A DNA stretch of 64,000 nucleotides from Dendrocalamus latiflorus. Its lineage: Eukaryota > Streptophyta > Magnoliopsida > Poales > Poaceae. Positions 11,782-24,422 of the stretch are shown here, piece after piece. Position numbers and translations under genes: made by a program. The notes beneath the pieces are model-generated. The model saw only the letters and a program-made list of their open reading frames with translations, had not been told where the DNA came from and did no database searches. The stretch covers positions 53,434,527-53,498,526 of the forward strand of contig CM029627.1 in assembly GCA_017311315.1 (NCBI GenBank). Direction: 5' to 3'. Every line of letters starts with the position of its first letter. Within the stretch, counting starts at the first letter, position 1.

Positions 11782-11854
11782 TGGCTAGCTGAACGCAATC
11801 TCTCACCGTTTGCCTTCAAGTCCCGCGTTCGATCCCGCAATACACCCACTTTTT
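11782..11854 (+). other. tRNA-like A/B-box unit in the 5.5-kb LTR
   Basis: TGGCTAGCTGAA (11782-11793) resembles an A box, GCGTTCGATCCCGC (11825-11838) fits a B box, and TTTTT follows at 11850. It sits just after the GC-rich block, the same relative place as the unit at 5415-5491 in a diverged LTR family. Confidence 0.35.
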
Positions 11855-13900
11855 CTTCCTTTTTATTTAGTTTATTTTGATTATCCTCAATCTATTTTAA
11901 CTAAGAAAATTTAGGGGAAATTTGGAAATAATCTGGGAAGCCAATAAAGATATAAATAAGGAATGAGAAAGCTTATGAAAAGGTAGATTCAATTAAAAGA
12001 CAAAAACCGAGCAGCTTCATAAAACTAATAAAACAATGTGCCATAACCATATATATAAAATAATAATAATAATACATATTTGAGCTAGAAAGTTATGATT
12101 CATAATATGAACTCCATCCTTAGTACATCACCAAATAAACAAATCTCAACGCTAGAGTTAATTATTAATGGCAGTAAAATAAGAATCGATATTCGGATTG
12201 ACAGTCCACATAAAATGACTATGGTTAGATACTCAAACTTAATAAAGATTACACTTAATTATAACATATGCTCTAGCATTCAACATACTGTTGTTAAACA
12301 AATCCCCATGGTAGCTTTAATTAAGTAACCATACTAGTCTACGAACCCGTACGACAAGCCCTGATAAATTTGACTAAAAATAATGCTAAGCTTAATAGCG
12401 ACAAAGGTGTCATTAACTAAAAATCTTAACATTAGGTTTAGTAAGTAATATGATAAACATAGTTGCATATAACAAGTTGGGACCCATAAAACTGAATCCT
12501 AATTCAAAATAAATTATGTCTATTAACGACTAAGTGCACATAAAATGTCACACCATAAAACGCTATAAACCCAGACCCTGATATTAATTTGGTAACTAGA
12601 ATTTCATACATTGCGTATATAGCATATGCCCTGAATATGAGCGCTCAACAAAATAATGCTCCGCTAATCTTACATACTGGTTCATAGGTTTAACCTAGCT
12701 CATGGAACTTCCTTGATAAATACAAAAAAATAATAAAAGAGATTATAAATAAAAAGATCAAATCATCGTATTCTACCACCGGCCTTGCCTCAAATCACTC
12801 GAATCACCCATTAACCCATAATAAAATTAAAATTGAGTTTATTCAGGTTTATTTGGATCTTTTGAGTTATTTGCTTTTATTTGGATTCAGTCGTTGTCGC
12901 GTAATTAGCAACTAAAGTCCTGAAGATTCCACGGATCAAGTGTGGTCAGAGCAAAGTGAAGATAAAGAATAGAAGCTCAAGAGAAAGCATCGTGTGAGCT
13001 CAAGTCCGCGGTAAACCGCGCCAGGCGAGTCAATACTTTGATCATATTGATCCTACATTTTCTGCAAATTACTTTGGTTTATAGTATCAAATTGCATGCT
13101 GTTATTTTATATGCAAATACATGTTTAATTTAATATTCTAGTTATATACCCATTGTTTGCCTTGAATAATATTACACCTCCTTTGGAATACTTGAGTATG
13201 TGAACCTTGTCGCCCTAGCAAAATTTATAATAGTAACCTTTCGAAAAATAAGTCCCTAATTATACGCCATGCTTAGTACAGCATAGATACTCGGGGCGCT
13301 GAAATGCTCCAAGCATCATTCTTAATCATGAGAAACTGGTTTGGGAAGTCATGGTGGTAATGACTGGTATATGTTGGTATGAATATTTTATGATCCCAAA
13401 AACTCCAACTTGCTTAAATATCTGGGCGGATGGTTCGAGGGTGTGTGTGTGGTGCAGCGGAAGCACAAAGTGGGTTAGTGGTAGAACCGCCCAGATACCA
13501 CTAAGGACTGAATCTTGTCATGACCTCCTGAGTAAAACAGTACAACCACAAGTCTGGAAAGTACAACTTGGCTAAGTAAATATATCGAAACCCCCGGACT
13601 CATCTCACCGATAGTGGATAGAAGTGGACACGCAAGGGCAAGGGAGGCCTTAAGGGACACCAGTGGAGGGTGAAGTTTCCCAGCTGTTCTAAGCGTTGCG
13701 GGAAGTTGAGAAGCCCGGCTGCGTTAGTAACTGTGGGGAACGTCTCGTGCATAGATGGGACCCACCGCAAGTGGGAGAAGCCCATAAAGTGAGATGACAA
13801 AAAGGGACTAGATACTTTGAAAAGTCATTGTGATGGTCTGCTCAACCACATGACTAAGGAATCGTGTGGGGCAATGAGTTGATTGTCTCTTGTAGTGAAA

Positions 13901-13949
13901 GTGTACAAACTCTGCAGAGTCAAAACTATTCGAATAGCCGTGCCCACGG
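13901..13949 (+). repeat. Palindrome block, second LTR family
   Basis: CTCTGCAGAG (13910-13919), CTATTCGAATAG (13926-13937) and CCGTGCCCACGG (13938-13949) are perfect, while the first palindrome is reduced to a TGTACA core. Sequence around the block is much more diverged from the 4285-7464 LTR. Confidence 0.75.
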
Positions 13950-14940
13950 TCAAGGGTGGACATGGGAACTTAACCAGATATAGTTCTGTTTCAAAAATAA
14001 CCTTGTGGGTGGAAATGAAAAAAAGTGGAGGGCAGTGGAAAGCCCTAATTTGAGTTGTCCTGGGTGTCGTCCCAGTGGTAATGTAAGCGGTTATAACGCT
14101 GCAATGTTAGCATATGGTACGGATGCCATGTAATGGTGGATGGAATCTGGATCGCTATTATTATTGCAGTCTTTTACACATTATGTTTTTGTGCAAAACT
14201 GCTAGGTCTCAGGAAATTTCTATGTATTATATTTCTGAATAATGTTAATACATCTCACAAAGTAAAATGTCAGGAAGAATTGATAGAGTCGTAAGGAAAG
14301 TAGATGGTTGATTGTATTAACCGTATAAAGTTGTTGGTGGGTTCATGTCAATCATAAAGGTGAAAATGATAGTGCGGATTCTGGGAGAAATCAATTGGTG
14401 AAGCCTAAATGAATATATAGGCTAGAAAGATGATTTAAATGATTTCCGGAGAATTAGGGAGTGCAAAGGTAATTGCTGGATTATAACACTGATAACTAAT
14501 ATAAATTCTTGGGAGATGTTGGCGATAATGGGATGAATAGGATTTGATCAAATACTAGATGGATGAATTAAATCTTGGGAATTTGGAGGAATGATAACAA
14601 TTATTGGAGTATAATCTTGATCAATGATATTCTTGGTGGATGTATACTATTGAATCGTAGACTTGAACATGGATATTGTTGGTGGAGGTATATTAGTGAA
14701 TTAGTTAGAGATGGATAATAGAAAAGATTGATTACTAGAAGAGCAAATTATGGTTTTTGAATCAATAACCGAAAGGATTGAATTGTTAGAAAGTACTGAT
14801 ACAAATGATATCAGTGGTTTGAAAGTAATTCTGTTAGGGAAGCATTAGAATTCAGAAGTGAGGAGTTGATGAATAGAAATTATAAGATTGGATTATTAGG
14901 ATTTTAGAACACAAAATATATTGGTGGATTCAAAATAAAT

Positions 14941-15290
14941 GATGGCATTCGTTGTTTGGAGTTTTAGACAGCAATCTATACAGAAAGAGTATGTTCGATG
15001 GATTAAATAAATAATGACACTAGCTGTTTGGAGTTTTAGACAAGCAATCAATATAGAGAGTGTATGATTGGTGGATTAGATAAATGATGACACTCGCTGT
15101 TTGGAGTCTTAGGCAGCAATGAGTATATGATCGGTGGATTGCACTCAATATAGAAAGTGAGTGTTCAGTGGGTTAATGAAATGATGTTACTCGCTGTTTG
15201 GAGTCTAGACAGCAATTAATAAAGATAGTATATTTTTGATGGATTAAGTCAATTATGGCAATCGTTATGTGGAGTTTGGGTAGCGACATT
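14941..15290 (+). repeat. Degenerate ~72-bp tandem repeats in the 5.5-kb LTR
   Basis: A motif close to CGCTGTTTGGAGTCTTAGACAG recurs at about 14950, 15022, 15094, 15191 and 15262, with TGGTGGATTA-like spacers. Spacings are roughly 70-98 bp. Confidence 0.65.
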
Positions 15291-15784
15291 AACACTATGA
15301 TTTAATAAGAATAATGCTACTAAAAGCGATTTTTGGCAAATAAAATAACCCGAGTCTCTCCTTTGATAAGCCATGCATACTATTTATTTGCATCCTGTGT
15401 ATTGGCTTGCGGAGCACGGTGGTTTGTGCTCACAGTCGCTTTCATAACAAATCCAGAATAAGGAATAAGACCACTACACATCAGCAACACGATTGGACAT
15501 GATGACGAAGAAGATGAAGATGTCAAGGGCTAGGTCGTGAACCTCTAGTTGGCTGCCTGTGGGCAAGTCCTGAAGGTCCCACCTGTGTGCTTCGTTCTTC
15601 CGCTGCTGCAATTTATTGATTTCGGCCTAACCGGCTCATGAGTAAGTTTACTATTATATTTATGCTTCCGCATGATATGTACTTTGATATTCAAAACTGT
15701 AAATTGTGAGCACTATCTACTGATCCAGGGAATAGTGCAGTGGAATCACAGAGGAATCCGGATTGTAAAATCTGGGTCCTGACA

Positions 15785-16399
15785 ACATCTATCTACAACA
15801 TGAACGATGATGATAGGCACACACTGAGGACCATCCATTACGGCTATCAAAGTGATGTGTTTCTTCCACTAGGCGCATTACTCTAGTGTGCCAATTTTCA
15901 GTGTCCATTTGTGGCTTCGTCTACACGTCCTAGCTCCTTCATATATCACACTGGCCTCTCTCATTCGTCATCTACGTAGCGCATTGCTCCAATATGCTAA
16001 TTTCATAATTTTTTGCAATCAACACGGTACATTACTTTCGTTGTTCTTCATATATGTCATCTTCATGCAGTGTATTCACACTGACACCACTCTACTTTTG
16101 TCTTTGTCATAGAGGCAGCCCGTCGCTAGGGGTAGATGTCTAAGCACTACACATTCGTCATTGTCATAGAGGCAGCATGAGGCACATGGCACTCCAGGCA
16201 GCAACGTCGATTCGCCTGTCGGGTACTGTGAGGTTCATTACGACAATTACGCGCCAGCCCACCACCTATACCTATGGCAACATGACCAGTGGTACAATCT
16301 GATGTATGACAACTACATGGTCCATCAGTATGGTGTAGACTACACTGCATTGGGCTACGCTAGAGCAAATTATCTTGGATCGAATCTACTAGCTCTTGA
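15785..16399 (+). other. Unassigned, coding-like stretch
   Basis: The frame near 16210-16420 is rich in Tyr, His, Asp and Asn and looks like the end of a real exon, possibly of a transposon-encoded protein. I do not recognise a domain, and I see no intact gene. It may have been contiguous with 9374-10247. Confidence 0.3.
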
Positions 16400-17265
16400 A
16401 GCAGCAAACCCAACAGTGCAAGCACAGAACCCTACTATTAATGGAGTCGACAGGCGGCAAGCAAAGAATGGTGGAGAGCTTCAGGTCCACGGCAACGGTG
16501 GTGCTTCGACGATCTATGGGCGATGGCGAAGGAATAGGAATGTAGATCTCAGTGAGGTGGAGCTTCTGGGTGATCGACGAGGGCAGGGACTCACCAATGA
16601 TGGCATAATTGCTCATCGAAGTGAAGGAGATGGTGATCTCAAATTCGGCGAACTGGCGGCGAAATATAGGCGACGACTAGGGTTGCGAGGTGTGGGTGAC
16701 TCGAGGTGCGCAGAATGAGGCCTTGGGCTCCTTTTATAGCATGGCAAGTTGGTACGGCTGATACAGCGAGGCTACTATGGAGTCTAGCTCGGATACATGA
16801 AGGTGAAGAAACTGACATGTGGGTCCCACCGGTTGTGGCGGCTATGCAAACGGGCATGAGTGGACTGGGCCAGGAAGAGATGGGCTGGTGGGCAAGTGCT
16901 CAAGTGAAGCTAGGTTTGGCTGCAGAGAGAAAGAGAGGGACTGGTCTGAGAAGATTTGGACCAGAATATTTTTCCAGCATTTTAAATAGATTTTCTTGCT
17001 AGCAAATAGCAAGAAAATCAAATAAGCTAGATAATTAGAAATTAAGCTTAGAAAATGTTGGGGAAAAATCTAGCAAATAGTTTTCTCACAAGGAACTCAA
17101 ATAAAAATTTTGAACTTAATTTGATATTTATTTCATTCAGATTTAGTCATCTTCACTTTCTAAAAATTCTATTTAAGCTTTGATTTATTCAAATAAATCT
17201 AGTTAAATTTTGAAAATATTTTTCTGGGCCAAAAACTAGAAAACTCCAAAAATTGGAATGTTACA
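16400..17265 (-). mobile_element. Gypsy-type LTR fragment, minus orientation
   Basis: The right end reads GGAATGTTACA, the complement of an LTR start TGTAACATTCC. An AT-rich leader follows, then a minus-strand TATA box (complement of CTTTTATAGC, 16731-16740). The left boundary is uncertain. Confidence 0.5.
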
Positions 17266-19440
17266 CCGAATAACACATTCATTCTCAAGTTCATAGACAT
17301 AAAGATTAATACAATTATCTCCATGATTATATCTAGGGCACATGACTATAAGAAGAAGCGGTTGTCGGTGAAGAAGCAGTCAGCAATAACATTGAGTGGA
17401 TCTGCACAGGAAATGACATCCTCGAGCTACCCCAGATCAAGACAACCCTACATCCTGGCGGTCCGCACTCCGCAGTGGAGTCGAGGAAGAGACGCGGCGT
17501 TGGAGGTGGCCACCGGTGGGGGTCGATGGAAGCTCGCTGGTTACATGGATCACGACATGCTCGCTGGTCGCGGCATCGAGCCACGGCCGGCAGGGGCAGC
17601 TTTCCAACGGTGGTTGACGTCGGGAGATCACCAACGATGTTCTCCAGCGGTGGCGGCGGCAATGGAAGAGGGGCTTTTGGCTGTTTCGCATCTATTTGAA
17701 TAGGCGGTGTGCATATGTTCCATCTCCAATAAGAAAGCTATCATTGTTCATCCCATTCGATCCATTTTAGCCATTTCCACCATTGCTCTCCACACCTCTA
17801 GATGGTTTCTATTGTAATCTTCCGTCCTGTGTTGTATCGATCACGAGAGTGGTTCTTTGGTTCAAATCTCTGATTTATTCAGCATGTTATTTGACTGTCT
17901 GACTCCAAATCGTGTGTTTATAACCCCCTCCGGCTAAGAAAATTTAGGGGATTGGTATTTGCAATTCATATGTGACAGTGGCACTGTTATATTAACAAGA
18001 GGAAGATGAATCATTTATGTTTGATCGTTATTTTATCATCTTATGCTTAATGCATGTTATCCATCTTAAGGCGCTTAGTAAAACATGATCTGGAGGTATT
18101 ATCTCCCATTCTACAAGATAAGTATAGAATGTAGGGACAAACCGGAGACCTATCGGTGAGTTGCTTATCTATCAAAAGGGGAATCACGGACCATCACAAA
18201 GCCTGAGGCGTTCGTAACATCCCATAGTTCACTCCATTTTTAAATCACGAATTTCTGCATATTTTTAAATTCTTGCATGGCCTTATCTGAATTTTCCGTA
18301 AATGACTGGATTTATACCGTGTTTAAATGAATATTGGAAATTTAAAACACAATTATAAATTAAACCGTTTTATCAGGTATTTTATCGAAATGTACGTTTG
18401 CCCTGCGTAGAGGCTTTGACTACTGTAGATCAGCAAGAATTGGATTCTTGTAGTAGGGGCTGCCAACAGTGGAGTAATGGGTTATCATTGCACCAATCAA
18501 AACAGAGAAACAGAACGGAGAACTTCCCTCAAAAAGGAAAGAATAAAGACAGGAGAGAACCATCCTGCCCTACTATCCTAACAACCAAAAAGAAGCACAA
18601 CATTTTGGTTTCCAAGTGACTCATCATCTCACACAATATGTGATTTTCTGGCTTCATCTTAAAAAGTGAAAGAGTCAAGCGTTCTAAAAAAAATGATATC
18701 CATTCGCTAATTTGCAGAGTTTGTGGACATGAACGTCCACCAAATACCACAAGGCTGACTGCCATGCAATAGGAATCACTTTCGCTGCGTGAGGTGCGCA
18801 TCGATTCCGCGCAACGATTGCAACGTCGAATAATCTGTTAGATATGTTGTAAATTAACGATAAACTCATAAATTTTATGCATGGAAATTTTTATCTGAAG
18901 CCAAAGTTTGCCACAACACCCTTAAGCAAGTTTGTGGCAAGAGCCCCTTAGACATGCTTGGTTATGCCATCAATTTTCCTCACCACGACTTGGCAAAGTT
19001 AGACAAATACATTTGGTATACCTAGGTATTATTAGGCTACAAACCAAACATGCCATATTTTCGGTATAATCCCAACATTTCATCTTAGAGTTATTATGTA
19101 TATGTTGTCGCACAGCTAGTTTGGGAAGAAGAAAGATAAATTTTAAAGAATTTGAATCAAATGAGAATTCTATGTGGTGTTCGGATGAATGAACTACATT
19201 CGAAAGTTCAGAAAAAAAACTACAATCGATATTTCCCGCGGAGTAAAGAAGAGATACCTGGCAACGTCCTCTCTTGAGCCAACAAAACAAGCGGACTCCA
19301 AATTTCATATGAAGCCCTCACTAAAATTTTGTGACCCAACTTTATATGAATTTGGAATAAAATTTATGAAAATATTGGAAACAAACTCATTATAAAAAAT
19401 ATAGCATATGTGGATGCGCAGGTTAATGACTAGTAACACA
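17266..19440. other. Unassigned intergenic or old transposon DNA
   Basis: No convincing gene. A GTAACATCCC sequence near 18214 may be the start of another decayed gypsy LTR. Short ORFs at 17323-17703 and 18398-18619 lack recognisable domains. Confidence 0.35.
18944..19060. mobile_element. Possible small MITE
   Basis: GACATGCTTGGTTATGCC on the left and GGCTACAAACCAAACATGCC on the right form imperfect inverted ends resembling the GGCATGTTTGG starts of Harbinger/Tourist-like elements. The target duplication (TTA versus ATA) does not match well. Confidence 0.25.
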
Positions 19441-19727
19441 AATATTAGCCGTGATGATTAGGTTGATATCAACCACCAAAAATTAACTTAGGGGCGCCCT
19501 AGATGCTTACAGATACCCACGCTCGGAAAAAAAGACAAGCAATACTTAACTTGAATAAGGTAATTAACTTGAATAAGGTTATCACCATTACTTTGGATTT
19601 CCCCCCTCCCAATCCATAAAGTGTTAGATCACGAAAATTTGATCAAGATATGGAGTAAGTCGAGCCCTATTTCTTATATCTGACAATTTCTGATGGTATT
19701 TTATTACATGTGTGGTTATAAATATAT

Positions 19728-20951
19728 CATCTCTGGTCAAAGAAATCCCAATCTACGGGAAAACAATGCCTGCATTGTCCATCACGTGCCCTTACTTCCA
19801 CAGTAAAAGTAATGACTTTTTTTTTTTTGAAGAGGTAAAAGTAATGACTTGTAGTGCCTTAAAATGACCGTTAAGAGCGAGTAGTTGCACAAGTCGTTGA
19901 AAACGAAAGAAATGGTTGAATATGCAGCGCGCCTCCCGGAAGAACTTGAGCCACGCCTTTGGCGACTGCTGTCACACCCAGCTTCTTGCCTCTGCCTTTA
20001 TTCTCTCCGGGATGTTTGGTTTGGAGAAGGATTGCTGGACGATGCCTGAGCGCATTGCCCTCCTTCCAAAATAATAATTTTAATTTTATAGCGCAAATTA
20101 ATTAAGTATTCTTACAATGTACTAAATTAAGTCATGAAAAGAACCATTGAACAATTTCTGTGAAAATCATTTGGAAAGGAAACTTAGGTATGTATAACCT
20201 TGTAAGCTTCCTAACAATCTATTATAGATTGAGGGACTATCATAATTTTATCGGGCGTGCTAAAAATGTGTTGCATAAAAATTTTGGTGAAATCAGTCGA
20301 ATTCCTGACCGTGCTATATCCTTGGAGATTCGTGCTCCCATCAATGGGTTCACCTTCTCCGGCAGTGATGTCGATGAGTTAACGAAATATATCATCTCTG
20401 GTCAACGAAATCCTAATCTACGGGAAAACAATGCCTGCATTGTCCATCACGTGCCCTTACTTCCACAGTAGAAGTAATGACTTGTAGTGCCTTAAAATGA
20501 CCGTTAAGAGCCAGTAGTTGACGACTTGTAGTAGAAATGGTTGGAATATGCAGCGCGCCTCCCGGAAGAACTTGAGCCACGCCTTTGACGACTGTCTTTA
20601 TTCTCGCCGGGATGTTTGGTTTGGAGAAGGATTGCTGGAAGATGCCTGCGCGCATTGCCCTCCTTCTTACAATGTACTAAATTAAGTCATGAAAAGAACC
20701 ACTGAACATTTTTTGTGAAAACCATTTGGAAAGGAAACTAATTAGGTATGTATAACCTTGTAAGCTTCCTAACAATCTATTATAGATTGATGGACTATCA
20801 TAATTTTATTGGGCGTGCTAAAAATGTGTTGCATGAAAATTTTGGTGAAATCAGTCGAATTCCTGACCGTGCTATATGCTTGGAGATTCGTACTCCCATC
20901 AATGGGTTCACCTTCTCCGGCAGCGATATCGATGAGTTAAGGCAGGGTTAG
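19728..20951 (+). repeat. Partial tandem duplication (~557 bp unit) with coding-like content
   Basis: Three overlapping partial units. Sequence from 20111 repeats at 20668 (period about 557), and sequence from 20391 also matches 19728. Each unit carries a coding-like stretch (20160-20471 and 20748-20951) containing IPDRA and NGFTFSGSD. I do not recognise the protein; it could be a captured gene fragment. Confidence 0.7.
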
Positions 20952-21397
20952 CCAGATTAGGGTTCAGATTCACTAGGAGCCGGCTATAGAGGAAGGAAGG
21001 GGCAGCGGTGGCACTATCGGTCGCGGATTTGGGGAGGGGGTGAGTGGGGTGGGGGAGGAGGAGGCGAATGACAGCAGCGGGGAAGGGGGACATCAGTGTG
21101 GGGGTAGTGTGTGAGGTGGTGGCAGGGTGGACATTAGGGTTGCGGGCTGACGGGAGTGAACTGCGTTTATAGGAGAGTAGGAGAGACCATGGCGGTTGGA
21201 TTTTGATTGAACGGCCAAAATGTGAATGGCTTGGTTCAGAAAAACATTTAATGACGAATAGACAGAACCTAATTTTATTCCATTTCCAGGATTTCTCACT
21301 TATGAAGGCCATAATCTCCATTCACTGATATGAAAAAGAAAATAAAATTCATCATCTCTTGTTATCGTTACTACTCAAGTACTAACCAACTTTTGTG
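20952..21397. other. GC-rich segment with a minus-strand TATA box
   Basis: TTTATAGG (21166-21173) is the complement of CCTATAAA. To its left a C-rich, Pro/Ser-coding minus-strand stretch runs into the duplicated block. It looks like a promoter and 5' leader of a decayed LTR or gene facing left. No product is assigned. Confidence 0.3.
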
Positions 21398-23482
21398 TAA
21401 CATCCCAAATATGGGGGATTGCTTAAAATGAGAAGAATTTAAATTTTTTGTTGTATTTCGGTGTTAATTGATTTTTTCCTGGACTCTTGATTTAGATTTT
21501 GCTAAATAATTCAAATAATGACAATAAAAAAATCATGGATCAAGAGCCAAAAATAATTGGATATCGAATTGAGCTGAATATGAATTTCAAAAATCAAAAT
21601 TTGACAAAAAGCAAAAGCAAAGATCAATATTCCTTTTTTTGCTAGCCATTCCCCTCTTTCTCTCTTCCTTCCTCCCTCTGACACTAGCCACATCCCTCCC
21701 TCTTCCTCTCTCCTCCCCTCTTCCCTGTCTTGTGTGCGAACAAGCCGCCAACCCATCCCCGGCGCATGCAATCTTGGCTCCACCTCACCTCATGCCTATG
21801 CACGCATAGCCCCCACGCCGCGCTACACATCATGATCTGTGTGCCCGGTGTGCTGTGCAGTTTGGTCGCATCCACGTGCCCCCTGCGCTACCTTTCACTG
21901 TGGGAGCACAACAATGCCACAGCGCCCCTTGCCTATTTAAGCCGAGCTATGCCCCCCTTCTTCCTTCCTTTCTCACCGAGCCGAGTCGCTCCCGTGCTCG
22001 CGCCCACTACCATGTCCACCCGACTGTTCTGGCCACCTTGGAAAGCTCCGTTGAAAGCTATTTGCCTCGAAATATATTCCCAAGCATCCTCTCTAGCCCT
22101 CTTAATTAATTAGATTTCTATGCTCCCTAGCTAGCCGCACCAGCTTCCTTCCTCAACTTCGGTTGTAGTTGCCTCCAATGCCGTCGCCTTCTCTCCAGAG
22201 CTCCTCCCTTCGATTCCTCCTACCTCGAGCATCCCCATAGTGCCCCTAGCTTCTCCAATTGCTGGTCGAAGCTCCCCTTAGCTCGAGCACCACCCCCACG
22301 CTGGCCACCTCGCACCACACTCATAGTAGGCTTGGAACACTGGGATTTCTCTTAATTGTCCCGACAGCAAATGTTGTCTGGCGGCTTCAATCCATTTGAT
22401 GAATCACCGCTGGGGATCTTTTCATCAACCTCCAATGCCTTCAATTTGGCATTGTCCATCTCTGACACAGCTCAGCCAGATACGGTCTTCATCATTTTTC
22501 CTTGGGTCCATGCGGCCGGACCTCCTTGGACCTCGCCAACCTCTCTGGTGAGCTCCTCATGCCCCTTAGATGCTCACCGTACCTTAGATTATCTTGCCAT
22601 TTTGCTGTGGTGGCCGAGCTTCGCCGTTGCCATGCGTCATTGCACTGCGGCTGTGGTTCGCCACTGGCCACACCGTTGTCGCGCATAGGACCGCAATGGC
22701 CTTGACAACCCATTTTGCCGGTGCTCGCCGTTGCTTATCTCATCGGTGATGAGCACAACAATAGTGCCTCCTCTATGAGCAAAGGAGGAGCACCGTAGCT
22801 CGGTAGTTAATTACCTTAGAGTTAATGATGACCATTAGTGTGACTTAATTAGCCATCGACATGTGGGACTAGATCATTAGAAATCTAATTAAAGCCAGTT
22901 TAAAGCCATGAGTCACTGACATGCGGACCCTTCAATGTGCCTGGGGCCACATGTCAGTTAGTCACTCCTTTACTTTAAAGAAAATAATTCAAAAGAACAT
23001 TAAAAACCCGGTTGGCCTCACCTGTCAGCCTCTGATGTATTTTCACATAAGAAAATAAATTAAATTTGTGGGGCCCAGTTGTCAGTGGGATACACCACCA
23101 CTCCTCTGTTTATTTTTACAATTTTCATGAAATTAAGCTTTGGAAGGTCTATTCTCATTCATTTTAAATCCAAATCAAATGAAACTTATTTATAAATTTA
23201 TCTAATTTCAATATCTTTGTAACAAAAGTAAAACCATAAATTTTGGAGTTCATTTGGATTTATTTGTATGACCGTGTATTTATTCGCTTTTTCATCACAA
23301 TTGCCTGAGTCGATTATGAAGACCCAAAAAGCTGCAGTTCGAGCCCAGCCCGAACTACCAAGACCGTGTATTTGAATCTAAGCTACATTTTGTTAAGCCA
23401 TACATCGATATTATTGCATTCTGTGTGTTAGTTCGTGGAGCATGATTATTTGTGCTCATCCTCGCTCGCTAAAGTAACTCAA
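21398..23482 (+). mobile_element. Gypsy-type LTR fragment upstream of the TPS gene
   Basis: Starts TGTAACATCCC, has a TATA-like CCTATTTAAG near 21931 followed by a C-rich leader, and retains the late-LTR motif TTAAGCCATACATC near 23393. The terminal CA end and a target duplication are not visible. The part from 22757 onward recurs inverted at the end of the window. Confidence 0.6.
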
Positions 23483-24422
23483 AACCTGTGGATTGTGACC
23501 ATAGACGTAGGAAGTCGAAAATAGTTCTATTTGTCAAAAAGAAGACAACAGGAAAGAAAAAAACTAGAGTGGACTTTGTAGTTTGTACGGAGCATCTGCT
23601 TTTTTTTCACTAGGACTAATAGAGTTTACAGTCATATATAAATCAATTAACGCACTCAGGTGGGTTTAATTAGCAGCCAAACATGGCACCTTACTTGTAA
23701 AGAGCTTCATGATTTGATCCCTAGGAATTTTTGCATTTATGTTTTGATGTGCACGTTTTGACATGCTTGCATTAATGATTAATTCAATCGCCGATTGTCG
23801 ACGACCGGGGCTAAACGGACTTTAAAGTCGTACGGTCGTGCAGCGTGTTTGGAACAAAGGGAGAAAAGGGCAAACGTGTTCGGGACTTTTGGGTCCTGAG
23901 TCTCCTGACGCCCCATGCATGGCCTCTATTTAAAGGCCCAGCATGCCTGGTTCGATTTACTAATTCTAATCCAAAGCTCCTCTCGTTTTGAGGTGAGGTG
24001 ATCCGTGCATCTATACTAGTGTTTCTTAATTACGGTCCATTTTATATATCATCCTATATTATGACCGGCGGAGTGCTGCCACGTCAGTGATTTTGTGAAA
24101 AAGCCTTTTGGATTTTGTGAAATCACGTTTTGGTTCTCGGTTCTTGCAAAAAGGTCTCTACCACGTTCTTTCCCCCGAAAACACCCCTCCACTTCTCCGA
24201 CAATACGTACAGGTCCTCGCATGTCTATGAAAGCCGTCCTTTTGCAGGATATTGTCATTAGCTGTACTAATTAAAGGTGTTTCCTAAAATTCCTTTCCTA
24301 GCAGTAGTAGATATGGTATAGTCTTTAGCCGTATACTCGTAGGCGACGTATGTGATCTGCTGGCCAGTAATTAATTGATATATATAAACGCATGCATGCA
24401 GTCGAAGAAGAAATTATTTACC
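23483..24422 (+). promoter_or_regulatory. Upstream region and probable promoter of the TPS gene
   Basis: Two TATA candidates are visible. One is CTATTTAAAG (23926-23935), which would need a 5' UTR of over 400 bases, perhaps with an intron from the GTGAGG near 23992 to the TGCATGCAG acceptor ending at 24401. The other is TATATATAAA (24379-24388), only about 40 bases before the start codon. A W-box core TTGAC lies at 23758-23762. The right-arm copy of this region is conserved down to 23953 and then deleted. Confidence 0.5.

Larger units (their letters stand above)
10248..15784 (+). mobile_element. Very long gypsy-type LTR (5.5 kb), probable solo LTR
   Basis: Starts TGTAACACCC and ends GTCCTGACA. 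Flanks are GCATC (10243-10247) and ACATC (15785-15789), a 5-bp duplication with one mismatch. The layout parallels the 4285-7464 LTR: AT-rich leader, GC-rich block 10700-11740, tRNA-like unit 11782-11854, palindrome block 13901-13949, and a tail with GATAAGCC near 15363. No gag/pol is seen. The size resembles the long LTRs of large retrotransposon derivatives (LARDs) in grasses; that comparison is inference. An undetected insertion inside cannot be excluded. Confidence 0.7.

Noticed and set aside
10685..11880. Several long Pro/Ser/Arg-rich ORFs on both strands
   Set aside because: They lie in the GC-rich leader of the 5.5-kb LTR, overlap on opposite strands, and have no domain or start context.
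16302..16718. 138-codon ORF as a gene
   Set aside because: The second half overlaps the minus-strand LTR leader; only the start looks coding-like, and no domain is recognisable.
22361..22367. CCCGACA as the end of the LTR starting at 21398
   Set aside because: Flanks TTTTG and GCAAA do not match, and LTR-like sequence continues to about 23482.
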